Source: Flavobacteriaceae bacterium
GTDB lineage: Bacteria; Bacteroidota; Bacteroidia; Flavobacteriales; Flavobacteriaceae
Reading direction: 5' to 3'
DNA length: 64,000 nucleotides
NCBI GenBank assembly: GCA_016764435.1
Contig: JAESRX010000007.1
Coordinates: 124,001-188,000, forward strand
The position numbers and the translations under genes were made by a program. The notes beneath the pieces are model-generated. The model made no database searches, was not told where the DNA came from, and was given only the letters and a program-made list of their open reading frames with translations. Below, piece after piece: positions 35,214 through 43,845 of the stretch. Positions within the stretch are counted from its first letter, which is position 1. Every line of letters starts with the position of its first letter.

Positions 35214-36086
35214 TTAATCTTTTAGCTTTTCTAAGGTGAATTCTATAAGTTTATCGATAGCGGCGTAAGGATCTTTACTGAAGGTCCCATTGGCTCTGTT
35301 TGCAATAATTGCATTTAATGAACAGGCTTTATGTCCTAATAATTTTGACAATCCGTAAATAGCGGAGGTTTCCATTTCCATATTGGTTACGGTACTTCCA
35401 TTAAATTTGAAACTGTCTATTTTATTATTAAGTCCAGCATCTTCTAGTGGGATTCTTAAGACGCGTCCTTGTGGACCGTAGAATCCGGGTGCCGTAGCGG
35501 TAATTCCTAGGAATAATTGTTTGTCCGCCAATTGGGCTTCTAAAGAGCTACTGTTTTTTACAATATAAGGTCTTGCTTTACGAGAATTCCAACCTGTATG
35601 TGCAATAAAAGCATCTTCCATAGCGGGTTCTAATATCGCTTCGCAATCATAGGAATGGAGCATGCCATCCAATCCCAATCCGTATTTAGCCAATACAAAA
35701 CTATCTACGGGGATATCACTTTGTAAGGAACCGGAAGTCCCAATTCTAACAATCTTAAGTTGTGTATGTGTTTTTTTTAGTGTTCTCGTTTTTAAATCGA
35801 TATTCACAAGTGCATCGAGTTCATTAATAACAATGTCTATATTGTCAGGTCCAATCCCTGTAGACATCACTGTCATACGTGTCCCCTTATACGATCCTGT
35901 TACCGTTTTAAATTCACGTTTTTGAATTTCAAACTCAATACTGTCAAAATGTTTTGTGATTTTTGAAACTCTATTTTGATCACCTACAAAAATGACTGTG
36001 GTGGCTATATGTTCAGGTAATAAGTTTAAATGATAAACACTACCGTCGGGATTTAATATTAATTCTGAATCTGCTATTCTACTCAT
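35214..36086 (-). CDS. Nucleoside phosphorylase (uridine phosphorylase-like)
   Basis: I start at ATG 36086 (MSRIADSEL), giving 290 residues. A 33-base N-terminal extension is possible but unlike the family. PNP/UDP phosphorylase marks are IFVGDQNRVSKI, VMSTGIGPDNIDI, IGTSGSLQSDIPVDSFV and NMEMETSAIYGL with the ribose-binding Glu. It splits a nucleoside with phosphate into base and ribose 1-phosphate. Which base is accepted cannot be fixed from the sequence. Confidence 0.9.
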   Translation of the reverse strand: MSRIADSELILNPDGSVYHLNLLPEHIATTVIFVGDQNRVSKITKHFDSIEFEIQKREFKTVTGSYKGTRMTVMSTGIGPDNIDIVINELDALVNIDLKTRTLKKTHTQLKIVRIGTSGSLQSDIPVDSFVLAKYGLGLDGMLHSYDCEAILEPAMEDAFIAHTGWNSRKARPYIVKNSSSLEAQLADKQLFLGITATAPGFYGPQGRVLRIPLEDAGLNNKIDSFKFNGSTVTNMEMETSAIYGLSKLLGHKACSLNAIIANRANGTFSKDPYAAIDKLIEFTLEKLKD

Positions 36087-36186
36087 AATAATTCGTGTTA
36101 TTCTATTAAATGACCTCAATATAATTGAGTCTTCGAATGTACAAATAATGTTTACTAATTCCTGAATTTGTTAATAACTATAAGGC

Positions 36187-36537
36187 TTAACCGCCAACTC
36201 TTTTTACATGGTATCCCTCTTTTTTTAGAATTTCCATGATTTTATCTCTGTATTTTCCTTGAATGATAATTTCACCGTCTTTTACGGTTCCTCCGACACC
36301 ACATTTGGTCTTTAATTTTTTCCCTAAGACCTTTAAATCACCTTCTGTGCCATGGAATCCACGGATTACAGTAACCGTTTTTCCTCCACGTCCTTTGTTA
36401 GAGAATAGTGCTTCTAAAAACTGATCCTTTGGGGCCGCAGTTTCAGTAGCTTCTTCTTGATTTAAATCAAAATCAGTGCTTGTTGAAAAAACAAAACCAC
36501 CAAGGGATTCTAAACTATTTAATTTCTTTTTTGCCAT
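36187..36537 (-). CDS. SUI1/eIF1-type translation factor YciH
   Basis: This 116-residue protein has an N-terminal extension and a C-terminal SUI1 domain (about 45-116): GGKTVTVIRGF, LKVLGKKLKTKCGVGGTVKDGEIIIQG and a terminal HVKRVGG. Bacterial YciH tunes start-codon fidelity during initiation on the 30S subunit. The genus uses few Shine-Dalgarno sequences, which makes an initiation factor interesting here. Its 5' end overlaps the 59-residue membrane gene by 19 bases in another frame. Confidence 0.92.
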   Translation of the reverse strand: MAKKKLNSLESLGGFVFSTSTDFDLNQEEATETAAPKDQFLEALFSNKGRGGKTVTVIRGFHGTEGDLKVLGKKLKTKCGVGGTVKDGEIIIQGKYRDKIMEILKKEGYHVKRVGG

Positions 36538-36698
36538 TTCTTTTGTCTATAATTTTTTCGAATTGCGATCATAAATATACATCCTGCAACTACTATTAAT
36601 CCGATGCCACACCAATGACAATATTCTTTTACTTTTACAGAACCTAAAAGAACCATAATTCCCATAACTGCATATTGAGAGGGACTAGTAGTATTCAT
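36519..36698 (-). CDS. Tiny membrane protein (59 aa) overlapping yciH
   Basis: ATG 36698 to TAA 36519-36521 gives 59 residues: MNTTSPSQYAVMGIMVLLG, then KEYCHWCGIGLIVVAGC and a basic tail. Two hydrophobic helices and a CHWC pair suggest a membrane protein with a thiol or metal site. The start overlaps the preceding stop as TAATG and its 3' end runs 19 bases into yciH. Such tight packing supports it as real. I recognise no family. Confidence 0.6.
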   Translation of the reverse strand: MNTTSPSQYAVMGIMVLLGSVKVKEYCHWCGIGLIVVAGCIFMIAIRKNYRQKKWQKRN

Positions 36699-36865
36699 TA
36701 TTTTTTAATCTTTTGCCAGATAAAAAGCATTGCGGCTAGAAGTTCAAATAATAAACCGATGGCCATTATTAAATGGGATTGCTCCCATTTCATAACCTTG
36801 CCCAAAGCTCCAATAATCACTAAAAATATTCCAAAGGAAAAAAAGGGGATGATTTGTTTTTTCAT
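36698..36865 (-). CDS. Tiny two-helix membrane protein (55 aa), GldL-like motif
   Basis: ATG 36865 to TAA 36698-36700 gives 55 residues with two transmembrane helices: PFFSFGIFLVIIGALGKVM and IMAIGLLFELLAAMLFIW. The GALGKVMKWEQSHLIMAIG turn resembles the two-helix motif of GldL (a T9SS motor protein), G-A-x-x-K-x-M-x-W then a second helix. Bacteroidota encode various short proteins with that motif; a link to motility is only a guess. It is the first gene of a three-gene unit with the 59-residue protein and yciH. Confidence 0.6.
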   Translation of the reverse strand: MKKQIIPFFSFGIFLVIIGALGKVMKWEQSHLIMAIGLLFELLAAMLFIWQKIKK

Positions 36866-36925
36866 GTGTGTTTCTATGATGTTATACGTATACTATAGAC
36901 TGTTTCTTCAATTAAAGGAGCTTTC

Positions 36926-37873
36926 TTACTTTATAAGCCCCAATTCTTTCAATCGTTCATTTAAAAAATCACCTGCCGTAATGTCTTCATATGCTTTTGG
37001 TGTAGCTTCAGAAATACATTCTTTGAGGCAATTTAAGGACATTTCTCCGATAGGATGTGTGAAAAAAGGAATCGAAAATCGTGATTGTCCCCATTCACTT
37101 TCTGGTGGATTTACCACACGGTGGATGGTTGAACGGAGTTTGTTATTTGTCAATCGTTCCAGCATGTCTCCAACATTTACGACCAATTGATCTGGCAATG
37201 CGGTTACAGGAATCCAATCTCCATTTTTTTGTTGTACTTCTAACCCTGCTGCTGAGGCGCCCATTAATAAGGTAATCAAATTGATATCGCCATGGGCTGC
37301 TGCACGGACTGCTCCTTTTGGTTTTCCTACGATAGGAGGGTAGTGGATAGGACGTAAAATACTGTTTCCATTGGTGATGTAATTGTCAAAATAGAATTCG
37401 TCCAAGCCTATGTATAACGCTAATGCACGCAATACATACGTGGCTGTTTTTTCTAAATTCTTATAGGTTTCTATTCCTACTTTATTGAAGTTTTTTAATT
37501 CTTTTACAAGTACATTTTTTGGGTATTCAGCGTGTAGTTTTTTGTTGTTTTTTACTTCTTGACCAAAATGCCAGAATTCCTTCAAATCTCCTTCTGTTTT
37601 TCCTTTGGCGCTTTCTTTTCCAAAAGAGGTATACCCGCGTTGACCACCAATACCTTCTATTTCATAGTTGATTTTGGTCGTTTCTGGTAAGTTGAAAAAG
37701 TGTTTAACTTCCGTGTATAAATTTGTAGTCAACTGATCACTTAAAAAATGTCCTTTTAAGGCTACAAAACCTATTTCCTCGTAGGCTTTACCAATTTCTA
37801 AAACGAATTTTTCCTTTCTTTTCGGATCTCTTGATAAAAAATCAGTCAAATCGACACTCGGTATATTTTGCAT
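36926..37873 (-). CDS. Isopenicillin N synthase-like 2-oxoglutarate/Fe(II) oxygenase
   Basis: This 315-residue double-stranded beta-helix enzyme has the iron facial triad: H and D in AAHGDINLITLL and the distal H in STIHRVVNPP. The co-substrate pair RFS (SRFSIPFF) follows. The N-terminal DIOX_N part carries GFVALKGHFLS. These enzymes oxidise small molecules; the substrate is not evident, and relatives in Flavobacteriia are usually just called isopenicillin N synthase family. It appears to be a single gene. Confidence 0.9.
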   Translation of the reverse strand: MQNIPSVDLTDFLSRDPKRKEKFVLEIGKAYEEIGFVALKGHFLSDQLTTNLYTEVKHFFNLPETTKINYEIEGIGGQRGYTSFGKESAKGKTEGDLKEFWHFGQEVKNNKKLHAEYPKNVLVKELKNFNKVGIETYKNLEKTATYVLRALALYIGLDEFYFDNYITNGNSILRPIHYPPIVGKPKGAVRAAAHGDINLITLLMGASAAGLEVQQKNGDWIPVTALPDQLVVNVGDMLERLTNNKLRSTIHRVVNPPESEWGQSRFSIPFFTHPIGEMSLNCLKECISEATPKAYEDITAGDFLNERLKELGLIK

Positions 37874-37908
37874 AAGTTGTTAGTTAGTGAATTCTAAAAA
37901 TACAAAAA

Positions 37909-38607
37909 TTATTTGTTTTTCTTAGTGAACGGTATCAAATAGGAAAGGGTGTAGTTAAACCCTACGCCATTATTATTTAAATTTACGGAGTTCACCCCAG
38001 GGATGTATATGTTTATAAAATTATCAGGGGTTGTTTGCTTGAGAATTCCTTTTAAACTTACGCTGAAACCGATAAATAAATTAGAAAATGTTTCTGCCTT
38101 TATTCCGAAAATGAATTCAGCCCAGTGTGCTTTCAATTGATCATAATGGATAGGAGTGGTGAGTGCTTCTCCAGAAAAATAGGTACCATGCTGGTTTGGA
38201 GTTATGCTATTGACTGTGTGGTTAAAAGAACTAAAACCATAACGGAGGCCTACAAATATTTCGTTGTGCATATCCAGCCAGTTTTCATAGGCATTAAAGT
38301 TTAGTCCTGCTTTAATATAAGTCCCCTTAGTGGTGACATTAAAGTAATCCTCCTCAGAAGTACGGTCTGCAACTCCCATCTCAATGGCTACAAAAAGTTT
38401 AGGTGTTATGCGGTAATCAGCGGTTATTTCTAGACCCTTATTTTGATTGTCAGAAATAGAATGGAAGGGTTTACTGACATCTATTCCTAATCGTAAGCCG
38501 TATTTTTGATCTTTTGAAACGGTGATAGAATCCTTGGCTTCTATACTTACCTGTCCCATCATAGAGAAGGAACTCAAGATTAATAAACTAGTGATATATT
38601 TTAACAT
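37909..38607 (-). CDS. DUF6048 family outer-membrane beta-barrel protein
   Basis: This 232-residue protein has a signal peptide (ending SFSMMGQ) and alternating beta strands typical of a small barrel (YGLRLGIDVSKPFHS, IKAGLNFNAYE, VGFNYTLSYLIPF). Its size and pairing with the upstream DUF6452 lipoprotein identify it as DUF6048. The function is unknown. It overlaps the DUF6452 gene by 20 bases, so the products likely act together at the outer membrane. Confidence 0.82.
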   Translation of the reverse strand: MLKYITSLLILSSFSMMGQVSIEAKDSITVSKDQKYGLRLGIDVSKPFHSISDNQNKGLEITADYRITPKLFVAIEMGVADRTSEEDYFNVTTKGTYIKAGLNFNAYENWLDMHNEIFVGLRYGFSSFNHTVNSITPNQHGTYFSGEALTTPIHYDQLKAHWAEFIFGIKAETFSNLFIGFSVSLKGILKQTTPDNFINIYIPGVNSVNLNNNGVGFNYTLSYLIPFTKKNK

Positions 38608-39043
38608 GTTCCGTAGTTTGATCGTTTATAGTGGTTTCTTCCACGCTTAAATGTTGAATCCATTGCTTGGTAACTGTAGCAGTTACTTCATTAAACTGTG
38701 TTCTGTAGCCACAGGATTTTGACATGAAAATTTGTTTAGTTGTATAGGAGAATGTAAGATCCTCTATTGTTTCTCCTTGTAGGAATTGATAGGCAGTTGT
38801 TAAATTAAAAATGTCCAAAGGGATTTGGATGGAATCCGTAGTAATAGCTTCAATTACTACCTGTCCTTCTACTATTATTGCAGAAAAGTCGTTGACTTCT
38901 TTCCGTGACTCTGGATTGTCAATGTCATAAAATGTGATGATTAACTTAGGTGTTGGTTGTATGGTTTGGTCGCAGATTTCGTCACTTTCACAGGAAATGA
39001 CTCCGAGGAAGCTACACACTAAAAGAATAAGTATTCTCTTCAT
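38588..39043 (-). CDS. DUF6452 family lipoprotein
   Basis: This 151-residue lipoprotein (VISC, Cys18) has a further Cys in DEICDQT soon after and a later SCGYRT. The beta-rich body and the CGYRTxFN segment near the end fit DUF6452, which in Flavobacteriaceae accompanies DUF6048 and rlmD. The function is unknown. The gene starts 135 bases past the radical SAM gene and forms a pair with DUF6048. Confidence 0.82.
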   Translation of the reverse strand: MKRILILLVCSFLGVISCESDEICDQTIQPTPKLIITFYDIDNPESRKEVNDFSAIIVEGQVVIEAITTDSIQIPLDIFNLTTAYQFLQGETIEDLTFSYTTKQIFMSKSCGYRTQFNEVTATVTKQWIQHLSVEETTINDQTTEHVKIYH

Positions 39044-39178
39044 AAATATAATTTTTGTTGCCTTTAAAGGCTTTAGATCATTTGTTAAACGTCAAAAATA
39101 CTAAGAAAATATATAGTTTCTATAATTTTAAGAATTCTTTATCAAAGATTACTATAAACTAGGAGTATACAAGGATAC

Positions 39179-40120
39179 CTATTGTTTGTTACTATAGTGT
39201 AGTCCTTGGTAATACTCTTTTTCAATTAAGAGTTTGTCAATTTTGTCTAACATTGCGTAATTTTTTATGCCTCCCCAATTTGGAGCAATCAATAAATCTT
39301 TGGGGGATTCACTAATAAAGCGTTCTAAAACTAAGTCTGGACGTACTGCAGCAATAAATTCAGTGATAAAATCTAAGTAATCCTCTACGGAAAACAGGTT
39401 GAAGTTTTCAGGGTTTTTTCTGTACTGGACGGCCATCATCGTATGTTTTACTATTTGAAGGTGATGGATTTTTAAACTATCGATAGGAAGTGCAGATAAT
39501 TTAGTCGCGTGTTGCATCATTTCTTGTTTGGATTCTCCTGGAAGTCCTATAATAATATGTGCTCCCAAATGAATTCCTCGGTGACTCATCATCTTATAAG
39601 CCGCAATTGTTTCTTCAAAAGTATGGCACCTATTTACCTGTAATAAGGTGCGGTTTAAAGTGGTCTCTACACCAAATTCAACCGATACATAAGTTGTTTT
39701 TGCCAGTTCTTCTAAGAAATCAGCAAGCTCTATGCTAACACAGTCGGGTCTCGTACCGATTACTAATCCTTTAATGTTTGGGTGGCTTAACGCTTCTAAA
39801 TATAGTTTTTTAACTAATTCTATGTCGGCGTAGGTGTTTGTGTACGCTTGAAAATAAGCGAGGTATTGCTGTGTTTTGTATTTTTTAGAAAACATAGCAA
39901 TCCCTTCACTTAATTGTTGATTGATACTTTTAATCGGTTTACAGTAGCCTGGATTAAACGTATTATTGTTGCAATAGGTACAGCCTCCAACGCCTTTACT
40001 ACCATCTCTATTCGGGCAAGAAAAACCGGTGTCTAAGGTGATTTTTTGCACTCTTTGACCAAAATACTTTTTTATATAAGCACTGTAGGTATTGTATCGT
40101 TTTTGGGGGACCTGTTGCAT
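39179..40120 (-). CDS. TIGR01212 family radical SAM protein (YhcC-like)
   Basis: This 313-residue radical SAM protein has its cluster motif in SCPNRDGSKGVGGCTYCNN: a CysX(12)CysX(2)Cys spacing that marks the YhcC/TIGR01212 and Elp3-like group, not the usual CX3CX2C. VEFGVETTLNRTLLQVNR and HIIIGLPGES follow. Family members are reported in tRNA or nucleotide chemistry, but the substrate here is not established. It follows rlmD by 2 bases. Confidence 0.9.
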   Translation of the reverse strand: MQQVPQKRYNTYSAYIKKYFGQRVQKITLDTGFSCPNRDGSKGVGGCTYCNNNTFNPGYCKPIKSINQQLSEGIAMFSKKYKTQQYLAYFQAYTNTYADIELVKKLYLEALSHPNIKGLVIGTRPDCVSIELADFLEELAKTTYVSVEFGVETTLNRTLLQVNRCHTFEETIAAYKMMSHRGIHLGAHIIIGLPGESKQEMMQHATKLSALPIDSLKIHHLQIVKHTMMAVQYRKNPENFNLFSVEDYLDFITEFIAAVRPDLVLERFISESPKDLLIAPNWGGIKNYAMLDKIDKLLIEKEYYQGLHYSNKQ

Positions 40121-40122
40121 TT

Positions 40123-41535
40123 TTATGATCTTAATTCTAATACGACTACATTTTCTACGTGATGTGTTTGTGGGAACATATCTACCGCCTGGACTTTTGT
40201 TATTTTATACAAATGATCCATTAAGGCTAAGTCTCTAGCTTGTGTTGCCGAATTACAACTTACATATACCACACGTTTAGGTGCTATTTCTAATATTTTT
40301 GCGACTACATTTTTATGCATTCCATCTCTTGGTGGATCGGTAATAATAACATCTGGATGTCCATGAGTGTTTATAAATTCCGTATTAAATACATCTTTCA
40401 TATCACCTACATAAAACTCAACATTGTCTATCTTGTTGTTTTCTGCATTTAATTTAGCATCTCTAATGGCATCAGGAACAGATTCTACTCCAATTACTTT
40501 TTTGGCATCTTTCGCTACAAATTGTGCGATAGTTCCAGTTCCGGTATATAAATCGTAGACCAATTCACTTCCTGTCAATGCCGCAGCTTCACGGGTGATT
40601 TTATATAATTCGTAGGCTTGTTCAGAATTAGTTTGGTAGAATGATTTAGGTCCAATCTTGAATCTTAATCCTTCCATTTCTTCAAAAATATGATCTAGCC
40701 CTTTATATAAAATAATATCTTGATCGTATAAAGTATCATTTCCTTTTCCGTTTATTACGTATTGTAAAGAGGTAATCTCTGGGAATTTTTCTGCAACAGC
40801 CTCGAGTAACGCAATTCTATTTTTGGTATCTTCTTTAAATAATTGAAGTACCAACATAATATCACCTGTAGAAGAAATACGGATCATCATAGTTCTTAAG
40901 AAACCAGATTGTTCCCTCGGGTTAAAAAATTCTAAGCCGTGTTCTAGACCATAATCTTTAATAAAATTACGAATGGCATTCGAAGGTTCTTCTTGTAAAT
41001 GACAGGTGGTTACATCTAAGATCTTATCCCACATTCCAGCAATATGAAAACCACAAGCATTGCGATTGTCTATTACTGCCTCACTATTTATTTCTTCCAA
41101 TGTTAACCATCTCGTACTAGAAAAAGAATATTCCATTTTGTTTCTATAATAGTAGATGTTTTTACATCCTAAAATAGGGGTAACTTCTGGCAATTCTAAA
41201 TGACCAATTCGAACTAAATTATTGGTAACTTCATTCTCTTTATATTCCAATTGGTATTGGTAGCCCATGTTTTGCCATTTACAACCACCACAATGTTCGA
41301 AATGTTCACATAAAGGTTCTACGCGTTTTTCTGATAATTTATGAAATTTTACTGCGGTACCTTCATAATAAGCTTTGCGTTTTTTTCCTGTTCGGATGTC
41401 CACAACATCACCAGGAACTGTATTGGTTAAAAATATAACGCGTCCATCTGGTGCTTTTGCTACGGTTTTTCCACGTGCTCCTGCATCAATCACTTCGATA
41501 TTCTCAAATATCTGTAGTTTCTTTTTTCTTGCCAT
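40123..41535 (-). CDS. rlmD: 23S rRNA (uracil-5-)-methyltransferase RlmD
   Basis: This 470-residue enzyme has an N-terminal TRAM domain (about 1-65). An Fe-S cysteine set follows (CEHFEHCGGCKWQ plus a later Cys), then a methyltransferase fold with YDLYTGTGT, DPPRDGMH and the catalytic VSCNSATQARDL. It methylates U1939 of 23S rRNA in E. coli. The initial MARKKKLQIFENIEVIDAGARG matches the family start. It heads the unit with the YhcC-like gene and DUF6452/6048. Confidence 0.95.
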   Translation of the reverse strand: MARKKKLQIFENIEVIDAGARGKTVAKAPDGRVIFLTNTVPGDVVDIRTGKKRKAYYEGTAVKFHKLSEKRVEPLCEHFEHCGGCKWQNMGYQYQLEYKENEVTNNLVRIGHLELPEVTPILGCKNIYYYRNKMEYSFSSTRWLTLEEINSEAVIDNRNACGFHIAGMWDKILDVTTCHLQEEPSNAIRNFIKDYGLEHGLEFFNPREQSGFLRTMMIRISSTGDIMLVLQLFKEDTKNRIALLEAVAEKFPEITSLQYVINGKGNDTLYDQDIILYKGLDHIFEEMEGLRFKIGPKSFYQTNSEQAYELYKITREAAALTGSELVYDLYTGTGTIAQFVAKDAKKVIGVESVPDAIRDAKLNAENNKIDNVEFYVGDMKDVFNTEFINTHGHPDVIITDPPRDGMHKNVVAKILEIAPKRVVYVSCNSATQARDLALMDHLYKITKVQAVDMFPQTHHVENVVVLELRS

Positions 41536-41563
41536 TTTGCAAAGATACTATTTTGCACAAAAA

Positions 41564-41585
41564 AAGCACCTATAAATAGGTGCTT
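41564..41585 (-). terminator. Terminator of the cytochrome c gene
   Basis: AAGCACCTA pairs with TAGGTGCTT around a TAAA loop. The minus strand continues with seven Ts. Confidence 0.85.
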
Positions 41586-41606
41586 GATTTATGGATGTTA
41601 AAAATG

Positions 41607-42035
41607 TTATTTAACGCTTCTCATATAGCTAGCTAATGCGGCCAATTGGTCTCCATTTAAATCTTTTACAAATCCGTCTAAGTTTGCTTTCATAATTGCT
41701 ACTTGTCCTGGGTTTGTATCTACGATTGCTGCTGCTTCTCCTTTTAAGAATTTCACCATGTTTCCTTTTTCAGAAGCATATTTAGCCGCGATATCTTTTA
41801 CAGATGGTCCTACTATTTTCATGCTCTCTTGGTGACAAGCGATACATCCTTTTTCTGTGAATAATTTTTTCCCAGCAGTAATGTTAGCTTCGGTGTCTAC
41901 AGCTACCTCTGTTGCAACTACTTCTACTTTTTCTACTTTAGTCTCTACTTCTTTTTTTACTTCTTCTTTTTTGGTATCACCACAGCTTACGAACATAAAT
42001 GCTACTAAGCCTAACATTAGGATAGATTTTCTCAT
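41607..42035 (-). CDS. Membrane-anchored class I c-type cytochrome lipoprotein
   Basis: This 142-residue lipoprotein (FVSC, Cys18) has a Lys/Glu/Val-rich linker (about 21-48), then a c-type domain with CIACH (Cys64, Cys67, His68) and SMKIVGPS, whose methionine could be the axial ligand. The ending LAALASYMRSVK is the standard C-terminal helix. It is a small periplasmic electron carrier tethered to the membrane. An AATTAGAA-TCG-TTCTAATT palindrome lies 90 bases upstream. Confidence 0.92.
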   Translation of the reverse strand: MRKSILMLGLVAFMFVSCGDTKKEEVKKEVETKVEKVEVVATEVAVDTEANITAGKKLFTEKGCIACHQESMKIVGPSVKDIAAKYASEKGNMVKFLKGEAAAIVDTNPGQVAIMKANLDGFVKDLNGDQLAALASYMRSVK

Positions 42036-42061
42036 GATTAGTTTTGTTTAAAAATTCAACT

Positions 42062-42069
42062 CAAAACTA
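42062..42069 (-). promoter_or_regulatory. -7 element of the cytochrome c promoter
   Basis: TAGTTTTG on the minus strand fits TAnnTTTG, 27 bases before the ATG at 42035. Confidence 0.45.
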
Positions 42070-42124
42070 ATTTATTTTAGGGGATATTAGTGATTTGTTT
42101 AAATTTATTTTAACATAATTATCA

Positions 42125-42143
42125 AATTAGAATCGTTCTAATT
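42125..42143. promoter_or_regulatory. Palindromic operator candidate upstream of cytochrome c
   Basis: AATTAGAA-TCG-TTCTAATT is an 8-3-8 perfect inverted repeat in the otherwise featureless 292-base gap between the cytochrome and di-heme genes. It shares the TAGAA-N3-TTCTA core with the site at 46217-46237 and could bind a Fur-family dimer. Confidence 0.45.
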
Positions 42144-42327
42144 ATTTTATTGAAAGATTCTCTCCTTATAGTAGGTGATACCTGTGATAATTAGAGTAGC
42201 TATTTTTCAATGATTGAGCATGCGAAACAAAAAGTATTTTTTTAAATGTACATGATGCTTGTTAGTAGTTGTTAAAAATAAAATTTGGAGGTGTATTTAT
42301 CGTGTGTTTATTTAGGATATAGAAAGA

Positions 42328-43713
42328 TTAGATGGCATTAAGAAATGCGAGTAGGGACGTGCGCTCTTTCTTGGTCAAATCAGTATAATATTCTTTAGAT
42401 TTTTTGGCTTCACCACCATGCCATAAAATTGCTTCTTCTAGATTTCTCGCACGGCCATCATGTAAAAAATTAGTATGGCCATTGACTAAATTTGTAAGTC
42501 CTATTCCCCAGAGTGGTCTTGTTTGCCATTCGTTTCCATTGGCTAAAAATTCAGGTCTATTGTCAGCTAAATCATCGCCCATATCATGTAAAAGTAAATC
42601 GGTATAAGGATATATTGTTTGGTTTGAAATGGCGGGGACACCTTGTATAATTCCTGTAATATGTTTTGGGATATGGCAGGCAACACAATTGGCATCTTCG
42701 AAAATTTGAAATCCTTGAATAACCATCGGGTCGTCTAGGTTTCTCGCTGCGGGTACGGCCAATGTTTGACAATAGATTTCTATTTGATCCAAGATCTCTT
42801 GACTTATTTCTGGTGTGCTTAGCGCAAGAGGGCTTCCATTTGTTTGGCCAGCATCTGCTTCATGTGGAAATAGGGGACTGGTTAAGCCCATGTCTCCATG
42901 ATATGCGCCTGCACTTTGTACCATGACGGAAGGTGCGCCACCTTTCCATCCAAAGCGTCCTATTTGATGTGTTTTTGAAACAGGGTCCCAAACACGATTT
43001 GCTTTTCCTGAAATTTCATCTTCATTTTCATCTAAAACATCTTCATTTTTTAATAAGTCGCTGGCTTTTATTGCCTCTAATAAACCAAGACCATACACAG
43101 GAGGGCCTATTCTAGGAGAAAACATGGCTTGAGCTGGCATGGGAATATAACTGTCTGTGATGCCATATATTGGTTTTTGTAAGATTATCGTAGTTCCGTC
43201 TTTAAAATGTACGGGGAGATCTTGATAACTAATAGTGAATTTTACTTCAGGTGTTTTTCCGTAAATGGCATGATTTTGAAGTTGTCCTCCGAACCCAGGA
43301 GTAGGGTTTGGTCCTCCATGTATATCAGTACCTGGGATACTTGTTCTTAGAAAAAAACCACTGTTGGAATTTATATCTTGTGGGAATCTCGCCCTTCCAT
43401 CTTTAGGGTGACAGGAGATGCAAGATGTATTGTTAAATTGTGCGCCTAACCCAGGGTTTACAGCCGCTGGTGCTGTGACAAATGCTTGTTCAAACTGCAT
43501 GTCTCCTGCCAAGTGCATGGCTAAATTATCGGAGGATAGGTTGGGAGCTGGGTTGTCAAAAGAAAAGGATGTATTGGCAAATATGGTTGTTTTTCCACCT
43601 GCGTATGTACGTGCTTCTTTGTCCGGAATTGATGTCGATGTATCGTTTATGTCATCCTTAACACAGGAAAATAGCCCTAAAAGAAGGAGTGTAAATAGCA
43701 GTGAATTTTTCAT
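42328..43713 (-). CDS. Di-heme oxidoreductase (DUF1111) family lipoprotein
   Basis: This 461-residue lipoprotein (LFSC, Cys17) has two heme-attachment sites: CISCHPKDGRA near residue 98 and CVACHIPKH near 344. It shows the family's long loops, such as TDLLLHDMGDDLAD and WRTPPLW-like text (WQTRPLWGIGL). DUF1111 di-heme proteins with imelysin and porin genes form iron-uptake loci in marine bacteria. It is the last gene of the porin-imelysin-di-heme unit. Confidence 0.9.
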   Translation of the reverse strand: MKNSLLFTLLLLGLFSCVKDDINDTSTSIPDKEARTYAGGKTTIFANTSFSFDNPAPNLSSDNLAMHLAGDMQFEQAFVTAPAAVNPGLGAQFNNTSCISCHPKDGRARFPQDINSNSGFFLRTSIPGTDIHGGPNPTPGFGGQLQNHAIYGKTPEVKFTISYQDLPVHFKDGTTIILQKPIYGITDSYIPMPAQAMFSPRIGPPVYGLGLLEAIKASDLLKNEDVLDENEDEISGKANRVWDPVSKTHQIGRFGWKGGAPSVMVQSAGAYHGDMGLTSPLFPHEADAGQTNGSPLALSTPEISQEILDQIEIYCQTLAVPAARNLDDPMVIQGFQIFEDANCVACHIPKHITGIIQGVPAISNQTIYPYTDLLLHDMGDDLADNRPEFLANGNEWQTRPLWGIGLTNLVNGHTNFLHDGRARNLEEAILWHGGEAKKSKEYYTDLTKKERTSLLAFLNAI

Positions 43714-43845
43714 AATATTTATTTAAACGGATGATTTTTACTACAAATCTTCCTTGTGAAATTACAGTAGAGAGGTTTTTATGTAAAGGACACCCTTTCA
43801 AACACGGGTTTTGAAAGAGTATCTTTTAACGGACTTAAAAATATG

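Noticed and set aside
36675..37190. Plus-strand frame of 171 codons.
   Set aside because: It overlaps the well-supported oxygenase and two micro-genes on the minus strand and has shadow-like composition.
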